From Vibrio sp. ED004 (GTDB lineage: Bacteria > Pseudomonadota > Gammaproteobacteria > Enterobacterales > Vibrionaceae): a stretch of 64,000 nucleotides of DNA. A model generated the notes under the pieces. It saw only the letters and a list, made by a program, of their open reading frames with translations, was not told where the DNA came from and searched no databases. Both the position numbers and the translations under genes were made by a program. Below are positions 19,627 to 28,522 of the stretch, one piece after another (within the stretch, counting starts at the first letter, position 1; every line of letters starts with the position of its first letter). Location of the stretch: assembly GCF_023206395.1 (NCBI RefSeq), contig NZ_CP066149.1, positions 434,001 to 498,000 of the forward strand. The letters are read 5' to 3'.

Positions 19627-22479
19627 TCAAAGAGGCCAAACAGCACTTCCATCCACATCTAATGGATACTTCGCAAAGTCATCCAAGCAATAGCCAGTAT
19701 TCTCAGAAGCAAAGTACTTAAGAGGCATGGTGGTTAAATTCAAACTTCCCACTTGCTGTTTCGCCTTATTCTCAAAGCTAAAGCCCCACATATCCAAGTA
19801 CGCTCGCATATCTCGTTGAGTGACATAGCTCATCGCGATCAATTGCCAATCATCACTAGAAATAGCTTTTGCCTCTTCTAGAGTGTAATCAGAGAAACCT
19901 ATCGAGCCTCGATTTGCACTCCATAGTTCTTCTGATTTTGCCAAACGATTAAACTCTCGCTCTATCGTATGCAAACGTCCCAGTAAGTGCCAACCCGTTG
20001 TCAAAATCCCCTGCTCTTGCGCCAACATCATCATCTGAATATAGATGCGTGCACCCCAACTCCAATTCGCTTGGTTCTGAGTAGCCATATAAGCATTCGG
20101 GTCGATTTCCAAACGACTCTGTTTAAGTATTTCGAATTGACCTTTGAAGTCTAAACCCTGGCAAGCAGATACCTTTCCCGTCTCTTGGTAATAACGAGAC
20201 TTACTGTAATAGGAGTAGTAGTTCGTTGTTGAGTGACCTTCCCAACCAGAGAAACGAAAACGACTCTTCTCAAGCCCATGCCCTAATTCATGTAAATCAC
20301 CGTGCCCTAGAGGATCAAAAGACCAATAAGCATCGTAAGGGTTTCCTGAACAGCCGTAACCACAGTTCGCTTGGTCGGCGTTCATATGCTTCACAATATC
20401 AATGGTTTCAACCTGCCAACCCTGATTTTCTGCGTATTGCTGAATTTCATCAATCACATCAATTCCAGGGCCTTCAAAACCAGCAAGCGCATGAGGTAAG
20501 TTATGAACGTAACGCTCTGTTGCTAATGCCATATCTTGTGGCTTATCCCATCGCGCAGGGCTTACCGAATCTTGCATTTTTTCTAGCTTTGAGTGAACTT
20601 CAAATCCCGGAGTAATCAGCTCAGCCCAATCAAAGTTTCCTTCCTCAAGCTGTGCAACAAAACTGTCGTTGTCTACCTCACTGCGCCAAACGGGGTGCTG
20701 CGCGACATTTTCAAAACGCAGCTCCACATCGGTATCATTGGTATCAAAATGAACCTGTAATGTTCCACCATAGGCTGAAGTGAGATAAATCGTCTCTCCC
20801 GTTTTCACTGGGTAGGTTACCGAAGTGAGAAATTTTGGCCGAGCGTAACCGTCATTGCCTGAAAACTCGTGTGTCGCGCCGCTACGCAATGTATTAAATG
20901 CAATAGACGTAGACACTTCGTTATTGTCTAAGCGAGTCACCTTGATTGTCTTACCCGGCAAGGCATACACACCAGCGGATCGGAAGTTTCTTTTAGACTC
21001 CAAGGCAATGGTTTTCGAGACGAGCGGTACATTCTCAAAACTCTTGGTACTAAAGTTCCCTAGACTTGGTTGCGCCGCGTTATACAGTCGACTGTTGTAT
21101 GTTGCGTAATCACTGTAATAAGAACGAAGAAAATCAATCTTCTCTGTCACGCCTTTACCCATTGGGTACTGAACATCTTGACGGTAATGGTCAGCAAGTA
21201 GCAGTAACAGCTTTTCATATTCGTAATCATCCGTTGTAAACAGATCCACTTTCTTACTATCAAGCGATGTTAGATGGGAACGAATACTGTTTGCTGCAAT
21301 ATAGAACTCTTCATCCATATTGGATTCATCAGGGCAAGATTTGTCATCACAGGTATTCAAGTCAACAGTAAAACTGTCATCTTTCAATCTCTGTAAAAGT
21401 GCTTGTTGTTGAACAATGTTATCCGGAACCTGATTAATAAGCTGTGTAGAATCCCAATTAGACAGGCCGAGCTTACGCCAGTAGTTATCACCAACGTAGG
21501 TCATGTGCATTTCAGCGAACAAGGCATTACCTAAGTCCGTCATACCGCCATCAAGGTGCAGGTATAACACAGGAATATTGTTGCTAAACGCAAGGCGTAT
21601 GCCCTTAAGAACATCGCCTATGCTATCGCCAGCATTAAGCTTTTGAGACACGATCAACAAATCAGGGTTATTAGCTTCAAGACACTGGCTTAACTGGCTG
21701 CCATCACAAGCGTTGTCAGCGTTGATAGCCATAGAAGCGTTAACATTGTCGGTTAACCAGTTTCGTGTCGCTTGGTCATCAGGAAAGTAATGAGACTGAT
21801 CAAGCTGAGCTAACACGACATTCTGGGGTGCATCAGTACCTGAAACCCAAGTAACCAAATTCTTCAACCAAGTGTTCATCTCGTCATTAACAGAATCAGG
21901 GAAACGTTGCTTCGTTCTAAAAGGGTTACTCGCTAATGCTGCATAGCGACTTTTGTCTGATGTATAGCCAGCAATACCTATCACTAACTCTTGATCATCA
22001 TACCCATCAATCATCGCTTTATTAGTTTTTAAGATGACATCATTAAAGCCATAGGTAGGTAAGATAATTGCTGTGTCATGGGTTGGATCCCAATGAAGAT
22101 TGCGCAACGGCTCCCCATCTGAGCTTTGAGATAAAGCTTGTTTAACCAGATTGTAATCCGAGTTGTATCGAGTTACTAAAGCTTGGCTAGCTTCAATAAA
22201 TTCATTAGAGTCAGTTACATACGAGGCATCGCCCGTGGACAATGCCTTTTGTACAGCTGTTTGTGGAGTAGGAGTAATATCAGGGTCACCGCTTCCGTCA
22301 CCTCCGCTCCCTTCCCCACCAGAACCACCAGAACCACCAGAACCACCAGAACCACCAGAACCACCAGAACCACCAGAACCAGTTTGGGCACTTTCACCGC
22401 CGCTACCACCTCCGCATCCTAAAAGTGATAGGGCGATAACACAAAGAACCAAATTGGATAGTAAGTTACTCTTTTTCAT
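19627..22479 (-). CDS. ImpA-type M60-like metalloprotease lipoprotein
   Basis: About 950 residues from the ATG at 22479, which has GGAAT just upstream; an ATG directly before it is equally possible. The signal MKKSNLLSNLVLCVIALSLLGC ends in a lipobox, so the protein is probably an outer-membrane lipoprotein. A Gly/Ser-rich linker ((GGS)n, 22321-22380) follows. The middle resembles the N-terminal domain of ImpA-like proteases. The catalytic zinc motif is HELGH near residues 730-734, followed ~18 residues later by WEGHSTTNYYS, the M60/enhancin pattern. This class includes enzymes that cleave mucin-like O-glycoproteins. The substrate is inferred, not shown. Confidence 0.82.
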   Translation of the reverse strand: MKKSNLLSNLVLCVIALSLLGCGGGSGGESAQTGSGGSGGSGGSGGSGGSGGSGGEGSGGDGSGDPDITPTPQTAVQKALSTGDASYVTDSNEFIEASQALVTRYNSDYNLVKQALSQSSDGEPLRNLHWDPTHDTAIILPTYGFNDVILKTNKAMIDGYDDQELVIGIAGYTSDKSRYAALASNPFRTKQRFPDSVNDEMNTWLKNLVTWVSGTDAPQNVVLAQLDQSHYFPDDQATRNWLTDNVNASMAINADNACDGSQLSQCLEANNPDLLIVSQKLNAGDSIGDVLKGIRLAFSNNIPVLYLHLDGGMTDLGNALFAEMHMTYVGDNYWRKLGLSNWDSTQLINQVPDNIVQQQALLQRLKDDSFTVDLNTCDDKSCPDESNMDEEFYIAANSIRSHLTSLDSKKVDLFTTDDYEYEKLLLLLADHYRQDVQYPMGKGVTEKIDFLRSYYSDYATYNSRLYNAAQPSLGNFSTKSFENVPLVSKTIALESKRNFRSAGVYALPGKTIKVTRLDNNEVSTSIAFNTLRSGATHEFSGNDGYARPKFLTSVTYPVKTGETIYLTSAYGGTLQVHFDTNDTDVELRFENVAQHPVWRSEVDNDSFVAQLEEGNFDWAELITPGFEVHSKLEKMQDSVSPARWDKPQDMALATERYVHNLPHALAGFEGPGIDVIDEIQQYAENQGWQVETIDIVKHMNADQANCGYGCSGNPYDAYWSFDPLGHGDLHELGHGLEKSRFRFSGWEGHSTTNYYSYYSKSRYYQETGKVSACQGLDFKGQFEILKQSRLEIDPNAYMATQNQANWSWGARIYIQMMMLAQEQGILTTGWHLLGRLHTIEREFNRLAKSEELWSANRGSIGFSDYTLEEAKAISSDDWQLIAMSYVTQRDMRAYLDMWGFSFENKAKQQVGSLNLTTMPLKYFASENTGYCLDDFAKYPLDVDGSAVWPL
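22321..22380 (-). repeat. Coding 9-bp tandem repeat (Gly-Gly-Ser linker)
   Basis: About 6.7 copies of AGAACCACC (GGTGGTTCT on the coding strand) encode (GGS)n between the lipid anchor and the first domain of the protease. Copies are almost perfect, so slippage would lengthen or shorten the linker in frame. Confidence 0.95.
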
Positions 22480-22648
22480 CATTATTCCATACAACAACAA
22501 AATTTCGCCGAGTCTATCTATAGTTAAATCTAAAGCCATTATTCTAATGAATGTGTAAGCACAATTTGAAGCAAGTTAACTGTTTTGAAAAATCGATAGC
22601 TCTCCAAGGTGAATCTATCCAAAGCCATCACTGAGTTTTCTTGTGATA

Positions 22649-22682
22649 CAAAAAAACGGCGCTATTAAAGCACCGTTTTATT
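22649..22682 (-). terminator. Terminator of the art-type operon
   Basis: Stem AAAACGGTGC / GCGCCGTTTT on the minus strand with one mismatch, then seven T. Confidence 0.8.
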
Positions 22683-22703
22683 AACTATATGGATACCATG
22701 CAA

Positions 22704-23381
22704 TCAGCTAAGTGGTCTTAAGTAAGCAAGGAAACGTTTCTCTGCGAATTTGAAAATCGCAATGATGATGAACGTTAGCGCCATGTAGAACAGGCCTGCA
22801 GTTAAGAAAGACTCGAATGGAGCATAGTAACGTGAGTTAACCAGACGCGCTGCACCGGTTAGATCCATAATCGTTACGATACCCGCAACTGCTGAACCGT
22901 GAAGCATGAAGATCACTTCATTACTGTAAGCAGGTAATGCGCGACGTAGAGCACTTGGTAAAATGATACGACGGTAAGTCTTCGGTGTACTCATGCCGTA
23001 AGCTTTTGCTGCTTCAACTTCACCTTTCGGCAAGCCGTTAATCGCACCGCGAATGATCTCAGCAGTATAAGCTGACGTGTTAAGAATGAATGCCACCAAA
23101 GCACAGAACCATGCGTTTTCCCATAATGTGTCTTTTACTGGGAAGAATTGGTCCATACCGTAGTAAATCAGGTACAGCTGAACCAGTAATGGCGTACCAC
23201 GGAAGAAATAGATGAATGACCAAGCCGGAGCATTAATCAGCATATTCGGACTGTTACGAGCGATAGCTAATGGTATGGCGACGAATAAGCCAATGATCAA
23301 AGCGACGCAAACCATCCAAGCCGTTGTCCATAAACCACCAAGGTAAATCGGCAGGCTTTCAATTATCAATGAAAAGTCCAT
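22704..23381 (-). CDS. artM: Amino-acid ABC transporter permease, ArtM-like
   Basis: 225 residues with about five membrane segments. The cytoplasmic EAA loop that docks with the ATPase reads EAAKAYGMSTPKTYRRIILP. Last gene of a four-gene operon ordered ATPase, binding protein, permease, permease, the same order as E. coli artPIQM. The start is 2 bp after the previous stop, implying coupled translation. Substrate is likely arginine or a related basic amino acid. Confidence 0.88.
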   Translation of the reverse strand: MDFSLIIESLPIYLGGLWTTAWMVCVALIIGLFVAIPLAIARNSPNMLINAPAWSFIYFFRGTPLLVQLYLIYYGMDQFFPVKDTLWENAWFCALVAFILNTSAYTAEIIRGAINGLPKGEVEAAKAYGMSTPKTYRRIILPSALRRALPAYSNEVIFMLHGSAVAGIVTIMDLTGAARLVNSRYYAPFESFLTAGLFYMALTFIIIAIFKFAEKRFLAYLRPLS

Positions 23382-23383
23382 AA

Positions 23384-24124
23384 CTACCTCGCGTGGATAC
23401 TGAATTTACGTTCAACCAGCTTAAGTAAGCCCGTCGAAACACTGGTAAAGAATAAGAAGATAATCGCCACTGTCATATAGAAGGTAAATGGCATTTTGGT
23501 TGAACCCGCCGCCAGTGCGCTAACACGTACCATGTCTTCTAAGCCGATAATAGAAACCAGCGCGGTGGTTTTAAGTAGTACCAGCCAGTTGTTACCAAAA
23601 CCCGGTAAAGCGTGACGAATCATTTGTGGTAACAGAATACGACGGAACGCTAGTACAGGTCCCATGCCATAGGCTTTTGCTGCTTCCATTTCACCGCTAT
23701 CAACTGCCATGATCGCACCGCGGAATGTTTCTGCCATATAGGCACCGAAGATAAAGCCTATGGTTAAGACACCAGCCACAAATGGGCTGACATCAATGTA
23801 ATCAGGTAGGTAAGAGGTCCATTCGTGGTTAGGATCACTGGATGTGAACCACTCGTTGAGCCACTCATTGATGGAATACAAACTGTTGTTTAAAAGGATT
23901 TGTCCACCAAAGAAAATCAGCATCATCAATACGAGATCTGGAATGCCTCGAATGACGGTTGTGTAGAGGGTTGCAATAGCACGAGCCCAGCGATAAGGCG
24001 CGAGTTTTGCTAAGGCACCTAGCATACCAAGAACCATAGCTAAAATTAGCGACAGCAAGGCAACTTCGATTGTGAGCACCGCCCCTTTTAGGATCGACGC
24101 TTCATATCCTTGTAAATCAAACAT
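23384..24124 (-). CDS. artQ: Amino-acid ABC transporter permease, ArtQ-like
   Basis: 246 residues from the ATG at 24124, preceded by GGAATCCATT; an upstream TTG is less likely. It has about five membrane helices and an EAA loop (EAAKAYGMGPVLAFRRILLP). It pairs with the following permease to form the heterodimeric channel. An insertion between helices (~90-115, rich in Trp/Asn/Ser) faces the periplasm. Confidence 0.88.
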   Translation of the reverse strand: MFDLQGYEASILKGAVLTIEVALLSLILAMVLGMLGALAKLAPYRWARAIATLYTTVIRGIPDLVLMMLIFFGGQILLNNSLYSINEWLNEWFTSSDPNHEWTSYLPDYIDVSPFVAGVLTIGFIFGAYMAETFRGAIMAVDSGEMEAAKAYGMGPVLAFRRILLPQMIRHALPGFGNNWLVLLKTTALVSIIGLEDMVRVSALAAGSTKMPFTFYMTVAIIFLFFTSVSTGLLKLVERKFSIHAR

Positions 24125-24203
24125 AATGGATTCCAACAGAACTGCGAAAAAGTTGGTAAGACAGGGAGAGGAGAACCTCTCCCTTAAGAATTGACGCTAA
24201 AGA

Positions 24204-24974
24204 TTACTGACCGTATACGTCGTAGTTGAAGTATTTAGCCGCGATATCTTGGTAGATGCCTTTTTCACGTAGTGAAAGGATTGCCGCATCTAATTGCTTA
24301 GTCAGATCTTTGTCTTGCTTACGTAGAGCAATACCAAAACCTTCACCGAACCACTTAGGATCAGTTAGTGATGGACCAACGAATTCGTAGTCTTCACCAC
24401 CCGCTTTGTTCAGCACGCCTTCTTCTAGAGCAGATGCATCACCTAGTACAGCAGCAACACGACCGTTTGCTAGATCAAGGTAAGCTTCATCGAATGAACC
24501 GTAACGAACGATCTCTACTGTATCGCCGTAGTTGTCTGTTAGGTATTTATCGTGAGTTGTTGCACGTTGAACGGCAATCTTTTGACCGCTTAGATCATCA
24601 AAGTTAAGGCCTGCACCTTTCTTAGCGATGAACTTGTTTGGGATAAGTGCGTATTTACCAGTGAAGTCGATTTTTTTCTTACGTTCTTCCGTGATAGACA
24701 TTGCCGCAATGATCGCATCATATTTACGAGCAAGTAGAGAAGGAATAATACCATCCCAGTCTTGTGCAACGATCTTACACTGCACCTGCATTTCAGTACA
24801 AAGCGCGTTAGCCATATCAACATCGAAGCCTTTCAGTGAACCGTCAGCTTCTGTCCAGCTAAATGGAGGGTAAGCACCTTCAATACCAAAGCGTACTGTT
24901 TTCCATTCTTTTGCTTGAGCTACGCCCGTTGCAGCAGTTGCAGCAAGTGCCGCGACTAATAACCACTTTTTCAT
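24204..24974 (-). CDS. artI: Periplasmic basic-amino-acid-binding protein (ArtI/ArtJ/HisJ type)
   Basis: 256 residues with a Sec signal (~1-21, ending GVAQA). The body is a two-lobe family 3 solute-binding protein: GIEGAYPPFSW, GFDVDMANALC, then DAIIAAMSITEERKKKIDFT. Cys residues at LCTEMQVQC match the disulfide of HisJ/ArtJ-type proteins. It delivers arginine, ornithine or lysine to the ArtQ-ArtM channel. Strong AGGAG site. Exact ligand not determined. Confidence 0.88.
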   Translation of the reverse strand: MKKWLLVAALAATAATGVAQAKEWKTVRFGIEGAYPPFSWTEADGSLKGFDVDMANALCTEMQVQCKIVAQDWDGIIPSLLARKYDAIIAAMSITEERKKKIDFTGKYALIPNKFIAKKGAGLNFDDLSGQKIAVQRATTHDKYLTDNYGDTVEIVRYGSFDEAYLDLANGRVAAVLGDASALEEGVLNKAGGEDYEFVGPSLTDPKWFGEGFGIALRKQDKDLTKQLDAAILSLREKGIYQDIAAKYFNYDVYGQ

Positions 24975-25110
24975 ATCCCTACTCCTGTGATTTAGGTTTT
25001 TATGTTTTGCTAGTTTTAATATTGTGTTTGTTGTTGCTTATTAACTTACTTGTTGTGTTTTATTGTTCACACCGTCGCTATTTACCTTGGCAACGGCATT
25101 TCAATTCTGA

Positions 25111-25881
25111 TTAGTAAATCGATGAGATAAATTGTTGTAAACGCTCAGATTCAGGTTCCGTAAACAGTTTAGCTGGATCGCCCTGTTCTTCCACTAGACC
25201 TTGGTGCAGGAACATCACATGGTTTGATACGTCACGAGCAAAAGCCATTTCATGTGTTACCACAAGCATGGTTCTTCCTTCTTCTGCTAGATCGCGCATT
25301 ACACCAAGCACTTCCCCTACTAACTCAGGGTCGAGTGCCGATGTTGGTTCATCAAACAGCATCACTTCAGGATCAACGGCTAACGCTCGAGCAATTGCCG
25401 CACGTTGTTGTTGTCCACCTGATAAATGACCTGGGTAGTAATCTTTGCGCTCATACAAGCCTACTTTTTTAAGTAGTAGTTCTGCATTTTCAATCGCTTG
25501 AGCTTTAGGTACACCTAATACGTGAACGGGGGCTTCGATAACATTTTCGAGAACGGTCAGGTGAGACCAAAGATTGAAGCCTTGAAAAACCATCGCTAAG
25601 CGAGAACGGATTCGCTGTACTTGTTTTTCATTAGCAGGAACAGATACACCTTGGCGGTTGTTTTTCATTTGAATTAATTCGCCATTAACCCAAATTTCGC
25701 CTGCGGTTGGTGTTTCTAAAAGGTTGATACATCTAAGGAAAGTACTTTTACCCGACCCTGAAGATCCGATAATTGATACAACATCGCCTTTATGCGCAGA
25801 AAGTGAAATTCCCTTTAAAACTTCATTTTGACCAAACGTTTTGTGTAGATCCTTTATGTCCAGCGCTGGTACATCTTTCAT
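25111..25881 (-). CDS. artP: Amino-acid ABC transporter ATP-binding protein, ArtP-like
   Basis: 256 residues from the ATG at 25881; the 30 codons upstream in frame do not look like family sequence. Walker A GSSGSGKST, signature LSGGQQQR, Walker B VMLFDEPTSALDP and switch His in VVTHEMAF are all intact. First gene of the operon; a 136-bp gap separates it from the binding-protein gene, which may have its own promoter or a processing site. Confidence 0.92.
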   Translation of the reverse strand: MKDVPALDIKDLHKTFGQNEVLKGISLSAHKGDVVSIIGSSGSGKSTFLRCINLLETPTAGEIWVNGELIQMKNNRQGVSVPANEKQVQRIRSRLAMVFQGFNLWSHLTVLENVIEAPVHVLGVPKAQAIENAELLLKKVGLYERKDYYPGHLSGGQQQRAAIARALAVDPEVMLFDEPTSALDPELVGEVLGVMRDLAEEGRTMLVVTHEMAFARDVSNHVMFLHQGLVEEQGDPAKLFTEPESERLQQFISSIY

Positions 25882-26261
25882 GCGCTTTCTCTCCCAAGTT
25901 TGTGAAAATGCAAGGTACTCCGACCTTTTCATGCGATACAAACTAGCACCACACGAAACAACATGCAACAAATTATTAACCTAATAAATTGGAATAAATA
26001 GCGATTCACTCTGACTTATTATGCAAAAGGTAGCGTTTTCGCCTCAATTTAATGAATGAGTTCTATCAATAAGCTGTAATTACATCCCTTACATTGTTTA
26101 AATAAAGTTAACCAAAATGAGATTCCCGTAGCTTGATGTCTCACAAGAAAAACAAGTTTTGTGAACTTAGATACGCCGAGATCTGCAAAATATAATCTGC
26201 ACGCTCAACGCTACATACACACCATAAGGAACAATTATTTTAAGGTTATTACATTGTAAGC

Positions 26262-26420
26262 ATTTCACTGGGAACAGTTGGGAAGCAAGTAATAGTGAAA
26301 TAACTCAGTAAGAATTGAGTATTGAACTCGAGCCACGACGACAAAGGCTCGAAGAAGATAGGTAAACGTCAATTTGTGAAAACTAATTACACGATTCATC
26401 AATGGTACGTTAATGAATCG
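26262..26420. ncRNA. Candidate structured RNA: four successive hairpins
   Basis: In order: ATTTCACT/AGTGAAAT (26262-26301), ACTCA/TGAGT (26303-26320), TCGAGCC/GGCTCGA (26328-26352) and CGATTCAT/ATGAATCG (26392-26420). The second can switch to a GAGT/ACTC pairing with the following bases. The last stem is followed by a T-rich stretch on the plus strand. I recognise no known family; strand and expression are unknown. Confidence 0.25.
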
Positions 26421-26457
26421 CTTCGTTTTGTAGCTTTCTTTCACATACACTCATAAA

Positions 26458-26471
26458 GTGATCAAGATCAA
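26458..26471 (+). promoter_or_regulatory. FNR-like binding site upstream of the DUF3360 gene
   Basis: GTGATCAAGATCAA matches the FNR consensus TTGAT-N4-ATCAA at 9 of 10 defined positions. It lies about 200 bp before the DUF3360 start, in a block that also holds the anaerobic genes pflB and pflA. CRP shares half-site features, so FNR is inferred. Confidence 0.5.
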
Positions 26472-26673
26472 TCACCCTAAAGGGTAAGCTTGTTAGACTC
26501 CTCAGCAAAGAATAAGGCATTAAAAATGCCAAACATTTCTTTTAACTTAGCTGCATAAAGCACATCAAAACCGTGCAACATAATGTTAATGAGTTATAAC
26601 TAAGAAATAACGCAATTACGCGAAATTATAGAATTCAATTTTAGAATTACTAACATAAAAATATGAGGAATCT

Positions 26674-28215
26674 ATGTCAGACGTTGTGAATAATGCGAAC
26701 TCTGAAGTAGAAGAGAAAAGCTATAAAGAGCTACACCGTCCTGCTTCTGAATTTGAGAGCCGCTCAGATTATCTAGATCACGAGCTTCAAATCATGAAGC
26801 CTCGCCGCTTCGGCCTAAACCTTCCTGGTCGTGACTTCCGCTTTGAACTTGAAGATCTTGTTCCTGCACTTGCTGGTACTATTGGTATCATCGCGATGTA
26901 CTCTGCAGTAATGATGTCTTGGGCTGACGGCCTGACTCAAGCTTGGGATCACGTAAACCTAGGTAAAGAGTTTGCGATTGAAGTCGCTCGTGTAGAAATG
27001 CTTATCCCTGCACTATTGTTCTGTATCCTAGCTTCTGGTTTCTTTAACCCTAAAGCAAACCTTGCCGGTAACCACGGCCCAATGATTCCTCTTATTGGTA
27101 CCATCGCTCTAGCTGGTGCTCACCCTCTTGCATTGGCAATCCTTATCGGTGTCTTTGGTCTTATCCTAAGTTTCCTAAAAGGCGGCTCCAAGCTGGTTAA
27201 CCTGACTTCTGAAGGTACCGCTGGTGGCTTGCTCATTTTCTTAGGCCTAACCGGTACAATGAGCCAAATCAACTCAATTCAAGAATGGGCGGTTGGTCTT
27301 CAATCTTCTACTGTTGAAGCGGGTAGCATGGGTTACGTTGGTTTAATCGTTCTTGCTATTACTATTGCAATTTACGCTTTCCTAGCAAAAGTGAACAAGC
27401 GTTGGTTGGCTATCCCAGTGTGTGCATTCACAGGCCTTGCTATTGCATTAGTATTAGGCGCTGGCTTCGACATCGTATTCGAAACTGAAATGGGCATTCC
27501 AAACCTAAACCCAGTTTACTGGTGGGGTTCTACTTCTGAAGGTTGGATGCTTGGCTTGCCAAACGTTGAACACTTCATTGCATCTCTACCATTTGCAATT
27601 CTTGCTGTAGCAATGTGGTCACCAGACTTCCTAGGTCACCGTATCTTCCAAGAACTTAACTACCCTAAAAAGTCTGAAAAAGTGCTTATGGACGTAGATG
27701 ACACAATGACTATGTGTTCAGTTCGTCAAATGGTTGGTACTGCGGTTGGTGGTGGTAACATCACTTCTTCTTGGGGTACTTACATGATCCCAGCAGCAAT
27801 CGCGAAACGTCCAATTCCTGGCGGCGCAATCTTGCTTGGTTCTCTATGTATTATTGTTGCGATTCTTGGTTTCCCAATGGACGTTGCAGTGTGGCCACCA
27901 GTGATGCGTGTTGCGCTACTTGTAGGTGTATCTCTACCTCTACTTGAAGCGGGTATGCAAATGGTTAAGGATTCTAAAGATTCTCAAGCGGCTGGTATCT
28001 GTATCTTCGGTTCTGCGGTTGTTAACCCAGTTCTAGCATGGGCATTGACTATGCTTCTAGATAACAACGGTCTAATTGGTGATAAAGAGCGTGCTAAGCG
28101 TCTATCATTTGTAGACAAGATTGTTATCCCAGTTGGTGTTTTAGTTATCTGTCTAGTAGCAATGCTTGCAGTTGGTATGCTAGAAAGCCAATATGGTCTA
28201 AAAGCTTGGCTATAA
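26674..28215 (+). CDS. DUF3360 multi-spanning membrane protein, putative transporter
   Basis: 513 residues. A soluble N-terminal stretch of ~60 residues is followed by about 11-12 hydrophobic helices. Motifs NHGPMIPLIGTI and LTSEGTAGGLLIFLG recall the APC-superfamily UraA/SulP-type fold, but I know no experimental function. I recall it as the DUF3360 family of Vibrio and relatives. It occupies the position before pflB where enterics carry the formate channel focA, and an FNR-like box lies upstream, so an anion or organic-acid role under anaerobiosis is a reasonable guess. AGGAATCT precedes the ATG. Confidence 0.75.
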   Translation: MSDVVNNANSEVEEKSYKELHRPASEFESRSDYLDHELQIMKPRRFGLNLPGRDFRFELEDLVPALAGTIGIIAMYSAVMMSWADGLTQAWDHVNLGKEFAIEVARVEMLIPALLFCILASGFFNPKANLAGNHGPMIPLIGTIALAGAHPLALAILIGVFGLILSFLKGGSKLVNLTSEGTAGGLLIFLGLTGTMSQINSIQEWAVGLQSSTVEAGSMGYVGLIVLAITIAIYAFLAKVNKRWLAIPVCAFTGLAIALVLGAGFDIVFETEMGIPNLNPVYWWGSTSEGWMLGLPNVEHFIASLPFAILAVAMWSPDFLGHRIFQELNYPKKSEKVLMDVDDTMTMCSVRQMVGTAVGGGNITSSWGTYMIPAAIAKRPIPGGAILLGSLCIIVAILGFPMDVAVWPPVMRVALLVGVSLPLLEAGMQMVKDSKDSQAAGICIFGSAVVNPVLAWALTMLLDNNGLIGDKERAKRLSFVDKIVIPVGVLVICLVAMLAVGMLESQYGLKAWL

Positions 28216-28249
28216 TAGTCCTTACTACACAAAAGTAGTATTCTGATTA

Positions 28250-28296
28250 AAAAAAAGTTTGGGTGGCAACCCCTGTCACTCAAATTTTTTCAACTT
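28250..28296 (+). terminator. Terminator after the DUF3360 gene
   Basis: A ~14-bp stem, AAAAAGTTTGGGTG with CACTCAAATTTTTT using two G-U pairs, then a T-rich tail. It should partly insulate pflB. Confidence 0.65.
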
Positions 28297-28389
28297 TTTT
28301 TGGCATTTATTGATTTAGTTTAAGGTTTGCAGGAATTTTTTAGCGTAGTCTTGAATTCATAGAGTAAAGACAACATATAAAAAGTAGTG

Positions 28390-28434
28390 ACAATATATAT
28401 AACCATATGACGCTTATATGCTCATATATATTGT
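28390..28434 (+). promoter_or_regulatory. AT-rich inverted repeat in the pflB upstream region
   Basis: ACAATATATAT at 28390-28400 pairs perfectly with ATATATATTGT at 28424-28434, with a nested CATAT/ATATG inside the loop. It lies ~90-130 bp before pflB and could be an operator, a cruciform or an mRNA hairpin. The rest of 28216-28522 shows no gene. Confidence 0.5.
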
Positions 28435-28522
28435 TATTAATAAGAGTGTACTACCCTTACGAGGGGCGCTGGCTCAACAGTGTTAATGTACGTATTTTTT
28501 CTACTAAAAAGGTAGGTATGTC

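Larger units (their letters stand above)
25882..26673. other. Long intergenic region between the divergent art operon and DUF3360 gene
   Basis: 792 bp. It holds the artP promoter, a run of hairpins at 26262-26420, an FNR-like box at 26458-26471 and the leader of the DUF3360 gene. No ORF in it looks real. Confidence 0.5.

Noticed and set aside
22163..22558. Open frames with Pro/Glu- and Thr/Arg-rich repeats opposite the protease gene
   Set aside because: They are the antisense reading of the Gly-Gly-Ser coding minisatellite.
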